Under the pieces are notes generated by a model. The model worked only from the letters and a program-made list of their open reading frames with translations. It was not told the origin of the DNA and did not search any database. Source: Pseudomonadota bacterium (GTDB lineage Bacteria; Desulfobacterota; Binatia; Binatales; Binataceae). From it: a DNA stretch of 36,280 nucleotides. Position 1 is the first letter of the stretch; every line of letters begins with the position of its first letter. Both the position numbers and the translations under genes were made by a program. Positions 24,876-32,353 of the stretch are shown piece after piece. Location of the stretch: positions 1 through 36,280 of the forward strand of contig JAJPJA010000019.1 in NCBI GenBank assembly GCA_021324455.1, read 5' to 3'.

Positions 24876-25350
24876 AATTCCTCTCTTTCCGCCCCATCGC
24901 CGCAAGTCGAAGCTTGCTCGTATCCAAATGAAAAGCTTGGGCAACCACGGCTTCGGGCGAGACACTGGCGCGAGCAGCGCCGGCGCGACTTTCCTGCATC
25001 TCGCGCCTGCGCCGCTCCATCCGAGATTCTTCTTCCTCATCAGCGTCCGGCTGCTCGTCATTCTCTGTGAGTTTCTGCCGGATCAGTTCCATCAACACTT
25101 CCGGCTCGACTCCCAGTTCCTCTGCCGCTTCCTGTATTTCTTCATTGAGCTTGTCCAAAATGGATTTCCTGGCGGACTTCTCCGCGTGCGCCGAAAGGTC
25201 CGACAAAAGGCGTCCAGCCGGACCGCTAAAGGTTTCTTGCCGCGCACCCGCCCGCTGCATTCTCGCCGAATGCCGCGATCGCAATTCCCTTGGCGAAAGC
25301 CCGAACTGCCGAGCGATTTGTCGCAGCGCCTCTTCCTTGGTTGACCTCAT
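24874..25350 (-). CDS. 158-residue acidic coiled-coil protein of unknown function
   Basis: No family recognised. The N-terminus has a small helix-turn-helix-like start (STKEEALRQIARQFGLSPRELRSR). The middle is a charged coiled coil (ILDKLNEEIQEAAEELGVEPEVLMELIRQ) followed by a strongly acidic stretch (DEQPDADEEEE), then a basic arginine-rich region and a polar tail. The mix suggests a DNA- or protein-packing partner such as a small terminase subunit or scaffold, but no signature supports that. It follows the zinc-ribbon gene after 53 bases. Confidence 0.6.
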   Translation of the reverse strand: MRSTKEEALRQIARQFGLSPRELRSRHSARMQRAGARQETFSGPAGRLLSDLSAHAEKSARKSILDKLNEEIQEAAEELGVEPEVLMELIRQKLTENDEQPDADEEEESRMERRRREMQESRAGAARASVSPEAVVAQAFHLDTSKLRLAAMGRKERN

Positions 25351-25403
25351 TCTCAGCTACCTCTTCACCTTTTTTATGTTCCGCCAAAGGAACTTGTGAA
25401 ATA

Positions 25404-26150
25404 TCAATATCGGCCGGGAACTTCCTGCCGTCGCTGCTTAGCGCTCTTGAGCCAGCCCGGTTGCCCGGATTCCCGCATCTCTTCGAAATTTGAAACAGTG
25501 CCGTCCTGGAAGCGAACGCCACGCTCATCGATTGCGACGATCCTTTTGCCTTTGCTTACCGCATCGACAAGCGCATCAATGACGTGCGGATCGGATTGGC
25601 CGATCGCTCGCCGCAATTCGGGAATCCATCTCCTTACGATGTCAGCCGGCGATTCCTGTGGCGGCGGCATGGTCAGGTCTTGCGCGGCGCGCTCGAACTG
25701 CCCCATCAGCTTCGGTATGGCGAAGTACTCAAATTTCGAGCATGCTTCGGCGACCTGGTCGGTAAAGCGTTTGGCCAACTGCGCGAATCCGTTTTCGGCT
25801 TCCGCGGTCGGAAACTTCAATCGGGCTTTTTTGCGAATGAGCGCCAGCGCGCGCCCTTGCGGCGTCAAAGTCGGATCGCTCAGTGTTTTATCCGACTCGA
25901 CGATGGTCTGATCGATAATCTGACTCACCTTCCTCTCCTTTTCCCGCTCCGCCTTCTCGACCTGGCGAATCAGCTTAAAACGCCTTGCGGCTACGTGGCG
26001 TTCCGATGGCGGCCACCACCGTAACCATCCGGCTCTCGAATAGGTAGTGACCAACCAAAGCCCTGTCTCCGGGCATTTCGCGCACACCTCGCGATCCGCC
26101 GGATAAGTCCGCTTGCAGAGACCGCACCAACTGTAAATCGCCCTCGCCAC
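25404..26150 (-). CDS. zinc-ribbon protein with long helical body, unknown function
   Basis: Two CxxC pairs at the N-terminus (CGLC at residues 9-12 and CAKC at 23-26) make a probable zinc ribbon. Next come a tryptophan-rich basic linker (RAGWLRWWPPSERH) and a long helical region (RFKLIRQVEKAEREKERKV onward), ending in a compact segment GKRIVAIDERGVRFQDGTV. The length is 248 residues, starting at GTG behind GGCGGAG. No named family is evident. The ribbon plus basic helices suggest nucleic-acid or protein binding. It belongs to the unrecognised block between gemA and the kelch gene. Confidence 0.6.
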   Translation of the reverse strand: MARAIYSWCGLCKRTYPADREVCAKCPETGLWLVTTYSRAGWLRWWPPSERHVAARRFKLIRQVEKAEREKERKVSQIIDQTIVESDKTLSDPTLTPQGRALALIRKKARLKFPTAEAENGFAQLAKRFTDQVAEACSKFEYFAIPKLMGQFERAAQDLTMPPPQESPADIVRRWIPELRRAIGQSDPHVIDALVDAVSKGKRIVAIDERGVRFQDGTVSNFEEMRESGQPGWLKSAKQRRQEVPGRY

Positions 26151-26288
26151 CCATCTCCGCCCAAAACAGGCCGCCGCACGACTATCAGAATCGATTTGGC
26201 GGCGTTTAACTACCCTTTAACGCCCGACTTTGGAACTGTCCCCATATCCCCGACCAGCCCCGGGTCTTCGGAGCGCTCCTGGAGGCTC

Positions 26289-26852
26289 CTAGGCCTTCGC
26301 AGCCGCCTTTACCACCCTCAGCTCGGGCTCGCCCTCGCGGATGTTTTGGTCGGTCTTCGCGGGTCTCTTCTTCGTCTTCTGTTCCGGGATACTGTCCCCC
26401 ACCGCGGCAGACAAAATCATTCCCGCCGCCAAAAGGCGATAGACCATTTCCGCTGGTGGGGCTATTTCGAAGTGTCCTCCAAGGTCCAGAATCTCATCAG
26501 TCACTTGCCGGAGGGCATTATTCGCGCGTTCCACAGGCTGCGCCGACGTATGCCCGTCCGCTTCGATTAAATCCATCACCTTGTCGCTGAGCGATACGAT
26601 CTCCTGGACGCTTTGGCTTACCAGCTTGCGCAAGCTGCACAATTCGTAACGGAGCGCCGCGAAGTGTTGGTTTCCCTCTTTGCTGACATCTGACGCGGTG
26701 CGCCACGAACCGCTGCGCCTGAGCGGCTCAATGACCTGCTCTATTTCCTCGCGCGCATTTTGGAAATGAGCAAGATTAACGCATCGCTCGCGAATGCTCT
26801 CTCTCAACTCCTCCGTCTTTGACCTCAACTCATCTATCTTCATTTCGTTCAC
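26289..26852 (-). CDS. 187-residue coiled-coil protein of unknown function
   Basis: GTG start with a GGAAGG ribosome site. The whole N-terminal 110 residues are helical with heptad-type spacing (MKIDELRSKTEELRESIRER and VSQSVQEIVSLSDKVMDLIE). A hydrophobic stretch follows (PPAEMVYRLLAAGMILSAAVG), then a basic tail rich in lysine and arginine. It is not recognised. By position it is the first gene after gemA; the 138 bases downstream contain a GGAGCGCTCC palindrome (26274-26283) and no gene. Confidence 0.6.
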   Translation of the reverse strand: MNEMKIDELRSKTEELRESIRERCVNLAHFQNAREEIEQVIEPLRRSGSWRTASDVSKEGNQHFAALRYELCSLRKLVSQSVQEIVSLSDKVMDLIEADGHTSAQPVERANNALRQVTDEILDLGGHFEIAPPAEMVYRLLAAGMILSAAVGDSIPEQKTKKRPAKTDQNIREGEPELRVVKAAAKA

Positions 26853-26889
26853 CTATGTCCTTCCAGCGCGCAGGGCGCGCTAAAACCGT

Positions 26890-27387
26890 TTATGCCTTCT
26901 TCGCTCGTGCCGCCTTCTCTCGCGCGAGCCACGCCTTTAATCCCTCGATCACCTTGTTGGCCGCCTCCGGCGTGAGCCAGTTCGGCGCATCGACTTTGGC
27001 CACTCTCTTGATGAATGCGCCCAGCGCCAGATAAGACGCGGCGAACGGCTTTGACCTGTCTATCTGGTCAAGCGCGCCCACACGATCCAGTTCGTTCCAC
27101 AGCGTCCAAATCAGTCGCCCTTGCGCCGTATGCATGCCGCGTTTGGGCTGAGCGACCATCTCGGATGTTCCCTGAAATCCGAGACGGCGGAACTCGTTCA
27201 ACAGCTTGCCCCTTTCTTCAGCGCTGAGATCGGCTGCCGATCTGTGTCCCGTTACTCGCTGCATCACGGCTCGATAGACTTCATCGTCAAGGCGCAGTTG
27301 CTTCTTCGCACAATGGATTGCGGCCAGCTCCGCACGCCGGCGCCGCTGCTCCGCGCTGTCCGGGCCGATGGCCCCTCGGGTCGCCAT
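26890..27387 (-). CDS. gemA: GemA/Gp16-like regulatory protein (DUF1018)
   Basis: A 165-residue member of the Mu GemA (gp16) family. ELAAIHCAKKQLRLDDEVYRAVMQRVTGHRSAADLS is characteristic (residues about 20-55), followed by LLNEFRRLGF and the C-terminal LTPEAANKVIEGLKAWL helix. In Mu the protein modulates host gene expression and DNA topology early in lytic growth. It starts at ATG behind a strong GGAGGTAG site and overlaps the end of the preceding frame by about 100 bases, keeping to the usual Mu early-operon order after A and B. Confidence 0.8.
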   Translation of the reverse strand: MATRGAIGPDSAEQRRRRAELAAIHCAKKQLRLDDEVYRAVMQRVTGHRSAADLSAEERGKLLNEFRRLGFQGTSEMVAQPKRGMHTAQGRLIWTLWNELDRVGALDQIDRSKPFAASYLALGAFIKRVAKVDAPNWLTPEAANKVIEGLKAWLAREKAARAKKA

Positions 27388-27898
27388 CGCGAACTACCTC
27401 CAAGTTTGGGTCAAAAAGACTGCCGTCCCTGCGCAACTGCGGAGAAAACGGCCCCGTGTTTCTGGCTAGTATGTAAGTCGCACCGCCCGCTAACTTTCCG
27501 GATCGCCGTGGGCAAATCTCGCGAACGTATCCATGGACGGCGAGAAAATGCATAAACCGCTGCATGTCGTTTTGGCTGCCTTCCGACGTGGCCGTGATTT
27601 CGGCAATCGTGAAGCTCTTCAAAATCCTCATGGCGAGCCACGCCCTATCCCGCGCCCTGGTCGAAATCACCACGACGTTGTCCGACAGCAACTCGTAAAC
27701 CGCGCCTTCGCCCCGGCGTCCGGTCTTCGCCACGGCGACGCGCATGGCTCCGCGCAACAGCAAATCGCTGATTAGGCGATCCGCCTTTCCCGGAGCAGTA
27801 CGGGAGAGCGCTACCAACTCCCGCTGGCGAAAGCGGCGCAACTGCTTCATCGCACTCCATAACCGCGCGCGTGCTGTTCCCGGTCGGATTTGGATCAT
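27287..27898 (-). CDS. winged-helix-like protein in the early operon
   Basis: ATG 27898 (MIQIRPGTARARLW) follows GGAAAG and the stop of the ATPase gene by 13 bases. The chain (203 aa) contains two helix-turn-helix-like units: RLWSAMKQLRRFRQRELVAL with GKADRLISDLLLRG (about 10-50), and WLAMRILKSFTIAEITATS with MQRFMHFLAVHGYV (about 85-125), each followed by a basic wing. It is therefore probably DNA-binding. The last 35 residues run over the start of gemA and may be unstructured. No named family. Confidence 0.6.
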   Translation of the reverse strand: MIQIRPGTARARLWSAMKQLRRFRQRELVALSRTAPGKADRLISDLLLRGAMRVAVAKTGRRGEGAVYELLSDNVVVISTRARDRAWLAMRILKSFTIAEITATSEGSQNDMQRFMHFLAVHGYVREICPRRSGKLAGGATYILARNTGPFSPQLRRDGSLFDPNLEVVRDGDPRGHRPGQRGAAAPACGAGRNPLCEEATAP

Positions 27899-27911
27899 GG
27901 CTTTCCATGCT

Positions 27912-28637
27912 TTACGCAGCCGCGGCCTTCCGCACCTCGCCAGCAGCATCGCTAAAGCCGTTGCCGTTCCACTGAGCCGCCGATATCCGGTTTATTCCGC
28001 GGCGCCTCCCCCATTCCTCAACCCGTGCCAGTCCAAGCGTCAGCGCCCGCAGTGAACCGCCGGACCAGCGATGCAATTCCGCAAGCAAATCGTTCTCAAC
28101 AATCACTTTGCATATGCCGTCAGCAAACAGCCGCGCATCGGCAAAGTCCGCGGGTTGAAACTCAAGCCATTGATGAACGCGGCCGGCCAACTGCGGCCGG
28201 TGCATCACACGCCTTTTGAAATCCTCTGTGCCCAGAAGAATCAGCGGCGCCGCGCTCATGTCGTGAAGGTCGCGCAGCGTATCCAGCAGACGCGAATTTT
28301 CGGCCACGTAATCCACTTCATCGACGATCAAAGGGCGCTGTTGCGCGGCCAGCTCCCTGACGATGAAATCGACCATGTGGCCAAGGCGTCCAAGCGGTTC
28401 AGCCCCCAGCTCAGTCATCATGCTCCCGAGCATCCAGCTCGGGGACCAGGTACGGCACGCTCTGACGAATACCGCGTTGGTTTGCCCCGCCAGCCACGCC
28501 GCGGCCGTCGTCTTCCCCCTGCCCGTTGCTCCGAACACAACCCCAATACCCGGTTCGCCCGTGGACCGACCCAATAGCCTGTCCGCCGCTCCTTGAAGCG
28601 ATCGAACATTTCGTGTGGGGATGATTTTATGCCGCAC
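27912..28637 (-). CDS. muB: MuB-type AAA ATPase, target DNA activator
   Basis: The 241-residue ATPase partner of the transposase. Walker A is FGATGRGKTT (about residue 35), Walker B is PLIVDEVDYV (about 100), and the sensor-1-like strand is LILLGTED (about 133). MuB-type proteins coat target DNA, deliver it to the transposase, and are removed near element ends to prevent self-insertion. The protein lacks the long N-terminal helix-turn-helix arm of phage Mu B (312 aa), so it is closer to the shorter versions in other transposable phages. GTG start, overlapping the transposase stop by 11 bases. Confidence 0.88.
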   Translation of the reverse strand: MRHKIIPTRNVRSLQGAADRLLGRSTGEPGIGVVFGATGRGKTTAAAWLAGQTNAVFVRACRTWSPSWMLGSMMTELGAEPLGRLGHMVDFIVRELAAQQRPLIVDEVDYVAENSRLLDTLRDLHDMSAAPLILLGTEDFKRRVMHRPQLAGRVHQWLEFQPADFADARLFADGICKVIVENDLLAELHRWSGGSLRALTLGLARVEEWGRRRGINRISAAQWNGNGFSDAAGEVRKAAAA

Positions 28638-30822
28638 GGCCCCAGATCCTCCTGAGCTTTAGCAGTGCTGATCGCGCAAGGCGCACTTCTTCTGCTGCGT
28701 CAATCCGTGGTCCATATTTTTTGCGCAATTTGGCTGATGAGATAAACAGCGGTTGCAGCTCTGCGGACGCGCGCCATTCGGCGAGGTCGTTATTCTCGTC
28801 CAGTGCGAACTGGCCGTTGCCACCGTTTTCGGTCAGAAAGAACAGGCACTCCAGCTCCTCATCCGAGACATCCGAATCACGGCGCGCGGCTTCGCGCTCG
28901 GCCGCTTCCGTCTCGCGCCGCTCCATTTCGGCGATAGCCTCACGATCGTAAGTAGGGGTCATTGGCGCCGGCTGGCGTGCAGCCAGCGCTTCTTTCGCGG
29001 CGTCCAGGGCCTGCGTGCGCCACTCTTCGGCTTGCGGGTTGGGAAGCGCGGTCTCCGGATGCGCATCCAGGTACGCTCGCAGCGCCGTGCGCGGATTGAT
29101 CTTTTTGATGATGCGTCTGGTCTCCGCGGCGCGCTCAGTGCGGAATTGGTTTTGGAGCTGGCGCGCCATAAGCTCCAGCTCATCGCGCTTATAGCCTTCC
29201 CACTCCGGATTTTTGGCTACACAAATGAACTCACCGGCGGGCGAATAGACGACCAGTGTGCCCATATCAGTCGGGTCATATCTGACTACGACCTGTTTTC
29301 CTTCCCAGCCCACCAGTTCCGCCGCGATAAAATGGGCGCCATCCACTGATAGACCCTTTTTTCCAACGGACCGAAGTCCGTCCTTTCCACCCGGCGCTTC
29401 CGCCAGCAGCAGATCGAGCACGCGGACATCTTTCAACGGGCCTCGCCGCCGACTGGCCAGCAGTTCCGCCAGCGCGTCATTTGGCGTGCGGCCGTGGAGA
29501 CCACCGTGAGGCTCATTGCCATAAATGTCGCGTGCCCAATGGTCCAATTCAGCCTGAAGCTGAGCACCGGTAAGCTGAACCTGATAAATCTCGGCATCCG
29601 TTTTGCCGCGCCGTTGCGCCATCGACATGCGATCGCGAATCTTTTGCGCCTCAGCGACGGTGTGCCCGGTGTAACCGGGAAGAAGCGGAAGCAGACCGTG
29701 GCTCATCGTGCCGATCGCACGTTCGATAAAGGGCTTCTGCCAAGGTGAATAACGCGTGCTCGGATTCCAGGCAATCTCAAGGTCGGCGAGCACGCGCTGA
29801 AAATACACGCTGACGGATTCTTTTCCGTTGTCGCCGTGCAGTTCCTCCATCGGCCCGAACTCGATTATCCAGTCACGCAACAAGAGGGCCTGAGCACTGC
29901 TTTTGACGGTCTTGCTGACACGCCATCGAGTCGTGCGGCTTGCGACGTCAATCATGCCGATGACGGCGTGCCTGCCATCGACGCACATGGCATCGGCTTT
30001 CGTGGCGTCAACCTCAACGCGCTGCCCGAAGCGCACGATCCCGGCCGCCGCGCTCCCGAACGCGAAGCGGTATTGACTGTTCCACTGGCGCGGGCTCGCC
30101 GTCGCCGCAAGCGCCGCACAGTTCTCTTTTTTGTAGCGCACGATGAACCGGGACACGGATTTCTTTTGCGCGCGCGGGAGAGCAAGGCTGCTTTGTGCGA
30201 CTTTCCAGATCTGAGAAGCGGAGAGTTGGGGCTGATCCTCGATGAATGCTGTCACGAAATCGCGTAATCGAAAGTCTCTATCAACCAGGCCGCCGCGCTT
30301 GCGTCGTCTGCCGGCGAGCGCGCCAAGGCCGCCTTTTCGCCGTGCGGCTCGCCACTTCAAAAGACGCGAAATCCGCACACCAACCTTGCTGCGCGTCTCA
30401 TCGCTCACCTGGATTCGGCCGGCGCGATACTCACGCTGAAATTCAACGGCTGCTTGATGCAGGTTCTTTTCCCCTTTGAAGGACTCGAAGACACGCAGGA
30501 TTTCATCGATAGCCAGGGCGCGAGCGTTCGCCGTCTGGTCTAAACGGATCGCCCCGGCCGGCATCGGCGCTTTCCCGTCGGCGCGTAGGGAAGCCCGTTG
30601 CAGAGAGTCGGGGCGATTCTTCGCTTCGCGTGCAGCCAGCAGCCGCTTCGCCACATCGCCGGGCACCACGCGAAGCACGTCCTTTAGCGGGTAACCGTTT
30701 GCGCCGCCTTTCCCGGGCAGCACTACCGGTTCAAGACCTTTCTTCTTGAGAGCGCGGTTGACATCGCCCAGCCATCGCTTATAGCCGGCTTCCACAAGGT
30801 CGCACGCGCGCACCAAGTCCAT
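28627..30822 (-). CDS. muA: MuA-type DDE transposase
   Basis: A 731-residue DDE-family transposase with the catalytic rve core. The first aspartate is in RVEVDATKAD (about residue 272), the second in ELHGDNGKES (about 338), and the glutamate in FIERAIGTM (about 374). The N-terminal part carries DNA-binding helices for the end repeats. After the core come the Mu-type C-terminal barrel (VVRYDPTDMGTLVVYSP) and a long charged helix rich in Glu/Arg (residues about 630-670). It cuts the element 3' ends and joins them to staggered target phosphates, giving the 5-base duplication seen here. It follows the Gp27-like gene after 6 bases. Confidence 0.93.
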   Translation of the reverse strand: MDLVRACDLVEAGYKRWLGDVNRALKKKGLEPVVLPGKGGANGYPLKDVLRVVPGDVAKRLLAAREAKNRPDSLQRASLRADGKAPMPAGAIRLDQTANARALAIDEILRVFESFKGEKNLHQAAVEFQREYRAGRIQVSDETRSKVGVRISRLLKWRAARRKGGLGALAGRRRKRGGLVDRDFRLRDFVTAFIEDQPQLSASQIWKVAQSSLALPRAQKKSVSRFIVRYKKENCAALAATASPRQWNSQYRFAFGSAAAGIVRFGQRVEVDATKADAMCVDGRHAVIGMIDVASRTTRWRVSKTVKSSAQALLLRDWIIEFGPMEELHGDNGKESVSVYFQRVLADLEIAWNPSTRYSPWQKPFIERAIGTMSHGLLPLLPGYTGHTVAEAQKIRDRMSMAQRRGKTDAEIYQVQLTGAQLQAELDHWARDIYGNEPHGGLHGRTPNDALAELLASRRRGPLKDVRVLDLLLAEAPGGKDGLRSVGKKGLSVDGAHFIAAELVGWEGKQVVVRYDPTDMGTLVVYSPAGEFICVAKNPEWEGYKRDELELMARQLQNQFRTERAAETRRIIKKINPRTALRAYLDAHPETALPNPQAEEWRTQALDAAKEALAARQPAPMTPTYDREAIAEMERRETEAAEREAARRDSDVSDEELECLFFLTENGGNGQFALDENNDLAEWRASAELQPLFISSAKLRKKYGPRIDAAEEVRLARSALLKLRRIWGRAA

Positions 30823-30828
30823 TCGCCT

Positions 30829-31107
30829 TCAACTGTCCTTGCCCGGCGGCAAATTGAGCGCCTTCACTAGCGGCGCCAGGGCGCGAGCAAACTCAGCTCC
30901 CATTGCCTCCGCCATACGAAGCACCTGGTCATGTCCGCGACGGCCGAGCATCTTGAGATGGCGATGAATCGTTGAACGTGGAATTTCTATTCCGCGCGCT
31001 GACAGCTTTCTCTGAATCTCGGCCAGTCCCAGCCCGCCCATGAACCAGTCCGCTTCGATTTGCCGGCGCAACTTCGGTGGCACTTTACGGTAAATTGAGC
31101 TACGCAC
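30829..31107 (-). CDS. Gp27/DUF3486-like helix-turn-helix protein between ner and the transposase
   Basis: GTG 31107 overlaps the stop of the Ner-like gene by eight bases (GTGCGTAG) and has AAGGGGG before it; ATG 31179 would extend the protein by 24 residues into the previous gene. The sequence RSSIYRKVPPKLRRQIEAD, then LAEIQRKLSARGIEIPRSTI and LKMLGRRGHDQVLRMAEAM, follows the pattern of DUF3486, the Mu Gp27 family. In Mu that gene sits near the terminase genes in the late region, so finding it here, in the early operon and without terminase, is unusual. A simple regulatory role is as likely as a packaging one. Confidence 0.6.
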   Translation of the reverse strand: MRSSIYRKVPPKLRRQIEADWFMGGLGLAEIQRKLSARGIEIPRSTIHRHLKMLGRRGHDQVLRMAEAMGAEFARALAPLVKALNLPPGKDS

Positions 31108-31366
31108 TGGCCGCCCCCTTACGAGCACGCCTTGCGTTCCGCCGTGCCCAGCGCGCGGGCCAGATTTGTTCCGGCTCAAGACCTAACGCCCCGGCGATGA
31201 TCGATTCCGCGTGGGGATGGTGCGGAATGCGAAGGGCTTTGCTCAGGTAGGACGGATCGTAGCCCGCGTTTAAGGCAACGCGCCGGAGCGATAGTCCAGA
31301 GCGCCAGAGAGAGGAAATCACGTCGATTGGTGTCCAATCCGGCCTTTGTAAATGCTTGCCACGCAT
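31100..31366 (-). CDS. ner: Ner/Nlp-family DNA-binding regulator
   Basis: An 88-residue helix-turn-helix protein of the Ner family: TPIDVISSLWRSGLSLRRVA, then GYDPSYLSKALRIPHHPHAE, and ESIIAGALGLEPEQIWPARW, ending with a basic tail. In Mu, Ner lowers early transcription and blocks the repressor promoter, favouring lytic growth. It is the first gene of the leftward early operon, facing the repressor across a 91-base operator region, exactly as in Mu. Confidence 0.85.
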   Translation of the reverse strand: MRGKHLQRPDWTPIDVISSLWRSGLSLRRVALNAGYDPSYLSKALRIPHHPHAESIIAGALGLEPEQIWPARWARRNARRARKGAASA

Positions 31367-31457
31367 CAGGTAATCTGCTCACCTAAAAATCAGGCTACAT
31401 CGTGACGTTCATCAGTATCATAATTTTACCTGATTGTGCAAGCGGTAATTACCTGCG
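31367..31457. promoter_or_regulatory. repressor/Ner operator and divergent promoter region
   Basis: The half-site TTACCTG/CAGGTAA occurs at 31367-31373 (CAGGTAA), 31426-31432 (TTACCTG) and 31449-31455 (TTACCTG), the last inside the palindrome GGTAATTACC (31444-31453). A partial ACCT-N-CAGG pair lies at 31381-31394. The tract is AT-rich and has CATAAT (31419-31424) on the plus strand. It separates the leftward ner-A-B operon from the rightward repressor and is probably their shared switch. Confidence 0.6.
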
Positions 31458-32057
31458 ATGAAAAAAGATTCTCAGGAGAATTTCGCCGCGAGACTTAAAG
31501 AATTGGTGCGGGAGTTCGGGACGCGCCGAAGGCTAGCAACTGCTGCCGGCGTACCGGAAGGCACGCTTCAGCAATATGCTCGTGGCAGCAAGCCAGGCAT
31601 GGATGTTCTGGTCAAACTTGCTCGCGCGGGAAACGTGAGTTTGGAGTGGCTGGTGGCCGGTATTGGTGAAATGCGGCCTCGGGAACTGGCTTCGGGCGCA
31701 AGTTGGGCCGACATCGTGACAGTCGCCCTCTATGAAATGGGTACCTCACTCCTGATTCCCCAAATTCGGGGGTTCGTACCTTACAGCCGAGAGCTTCTGA
31801 CCAGCAGACTGAAACTCAAGGACCCGACCTATGACAGCTTACTCGCGGTCGAGGCGGACGTAGACCTGGCACCTATCCGGCGCGGGGACCTCATCTTGGT
31901 TGACCGCCGGCAGACCTCGCTGCACGACGGTATCTATCTCGTCCATACACCAGGGCTCGCGCTTCGCCGCGGGGAGCGCGTTGCGGAAATGATTAAGGGC
32001 GCACCTGATAATTTCATGGTTGGCCGCGCGGTCGCGATCGACCTCCGCGCAATTTGA
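31458..32057 (+). CDS. phage repressor: XRE helix-turn-helix plus S24-like C-terminal domain
   Basis: The lysogeny-type repressor of the element (199 aa). Residues about 8-65 form an XRE helix-turn-helix (RRLATAAGVPEGTLQQYARG). Residues about 125-195 have the LexA/S24 fold pattern: IRRGDLILVDRRQTSLHDGIYLV, then GERVAEMIKG. Active S24 domains carry a serine in G-[DN]-S-M-x-P; here the segment reads EADVDLAPIRRGD, with no serine at that place, so self-cleavage in the SOS response is unlikely. It is transcribed divergently from ner, with AGCGGTAATTACC operator DNA just upstream of its ATG. Confidence 0.85.
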   Translation: MKKDSQENFAARLKELVREFGTRRRLATAAGVPEGTLQQYARGSKPGMDVLVKLARAGNVSLEWLVAGIGEMRPRELASGASWADIVTVALYEMGTSLLIPQIRGFVPYSRELLTSRLKLKDPTYDSLLAVEADVDLAPIRRGDLILVDRRQTSLHDGIYLVHTPGLALRRGERVAEMIKGAPDNFMVGRAVAIDLRAI

Positions 32058-32067
32058 AGTTTGGCTA

Positions 32068-32305
32068 ATGCCCAGCGTTGGGGCCGAAATGCTCAGCGTC
32101 GGACAGTTTAAGTGTCCCAAAATGCTCAGCGTCAGGGCTGACTGCTCAGCGTGGGACACTTAAAGTGTCCCAAAATGCTCAGCGTTGCCGCGCTGAAAAT
32201 TGCCCCCCAAACCCGGAAAATATCCCAGTATCACTCACGAAATCCCAACAAGGCCCACTATTCTCTGACCCCTCCCCCGTAGGACAGGTTATCTGTCCCA
32301 TCACA
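32068..32305 (-). repeat. left-end transposase-binding sites (terminal L1 and inner cluster)
   Basis: Read inward from 32305, the terminal site has GGACAGATAACCTGTCC (32282-32298, reversed). After about 95 bases of spacer comes a cluster of GGACA-N-TGTCC palindromes at 32153-32171 and 32101-32117, with TGCTCAGCG arms at about 32090, 32122, 32143 and 32175 and a degenerate copy at 32068. This is the L1-spacer-L2-L3 layout of Mu. There is no gene from 32058 to 32305. Confidence 0.75.
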
Positions 32306-32310
32306 GCCGG
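32306..32310. repeat. 5-bp target-site duplication GCCGG, right copy
   Basis: Second copy of GCCGG directly after the CACA terminus; see the left copy at 20010-20014. Joining the flanks at one copy gives an unbroken intergenic sequence. Confidence 0.85.
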
Positions 32311-32353
32311 GTTTTGATTCATTTTTCTGTTCCGCCGGTTGCGGGTTTTCTTA

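Larger units (their letters stand above)
20015..32305 (-). mobile_element. complete compact Mu-type transposable element (12,291 bp)
   Basis: The termini are 5'-TGTGGCGGGACA at the left and, read inward from the right, 5'-TGTGATGGGACA, so the ends start with the TG/CA typical of Mu-family transposition. The element is flanked by GCCGG repeats. It encodes repressor, Ner-like protein, MuA-type transposase, MuB-type ATPase and GemA in the Mu order, read right to left, then unknown genes, a kelch protein, a tape measure protein and a Mor-like activator. Terminase, portal, head, sheath, baseplate and lysis genes are not recognisable, and the whole is about a third of Mu's 37 kb. Intact ends and an exact target duplication argue that this 12.3 kb form itself transposed, or that a larger prophage lost internal DNA without touching its ends. 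Confidence 0.9.

Noticed and set aside
32185..32186. Right boundary of the element at the inner repeat cluster
   Set aside because: No TG/CA terminus or matching flank repeat is found there; the outer site at 32282-32305 has both.
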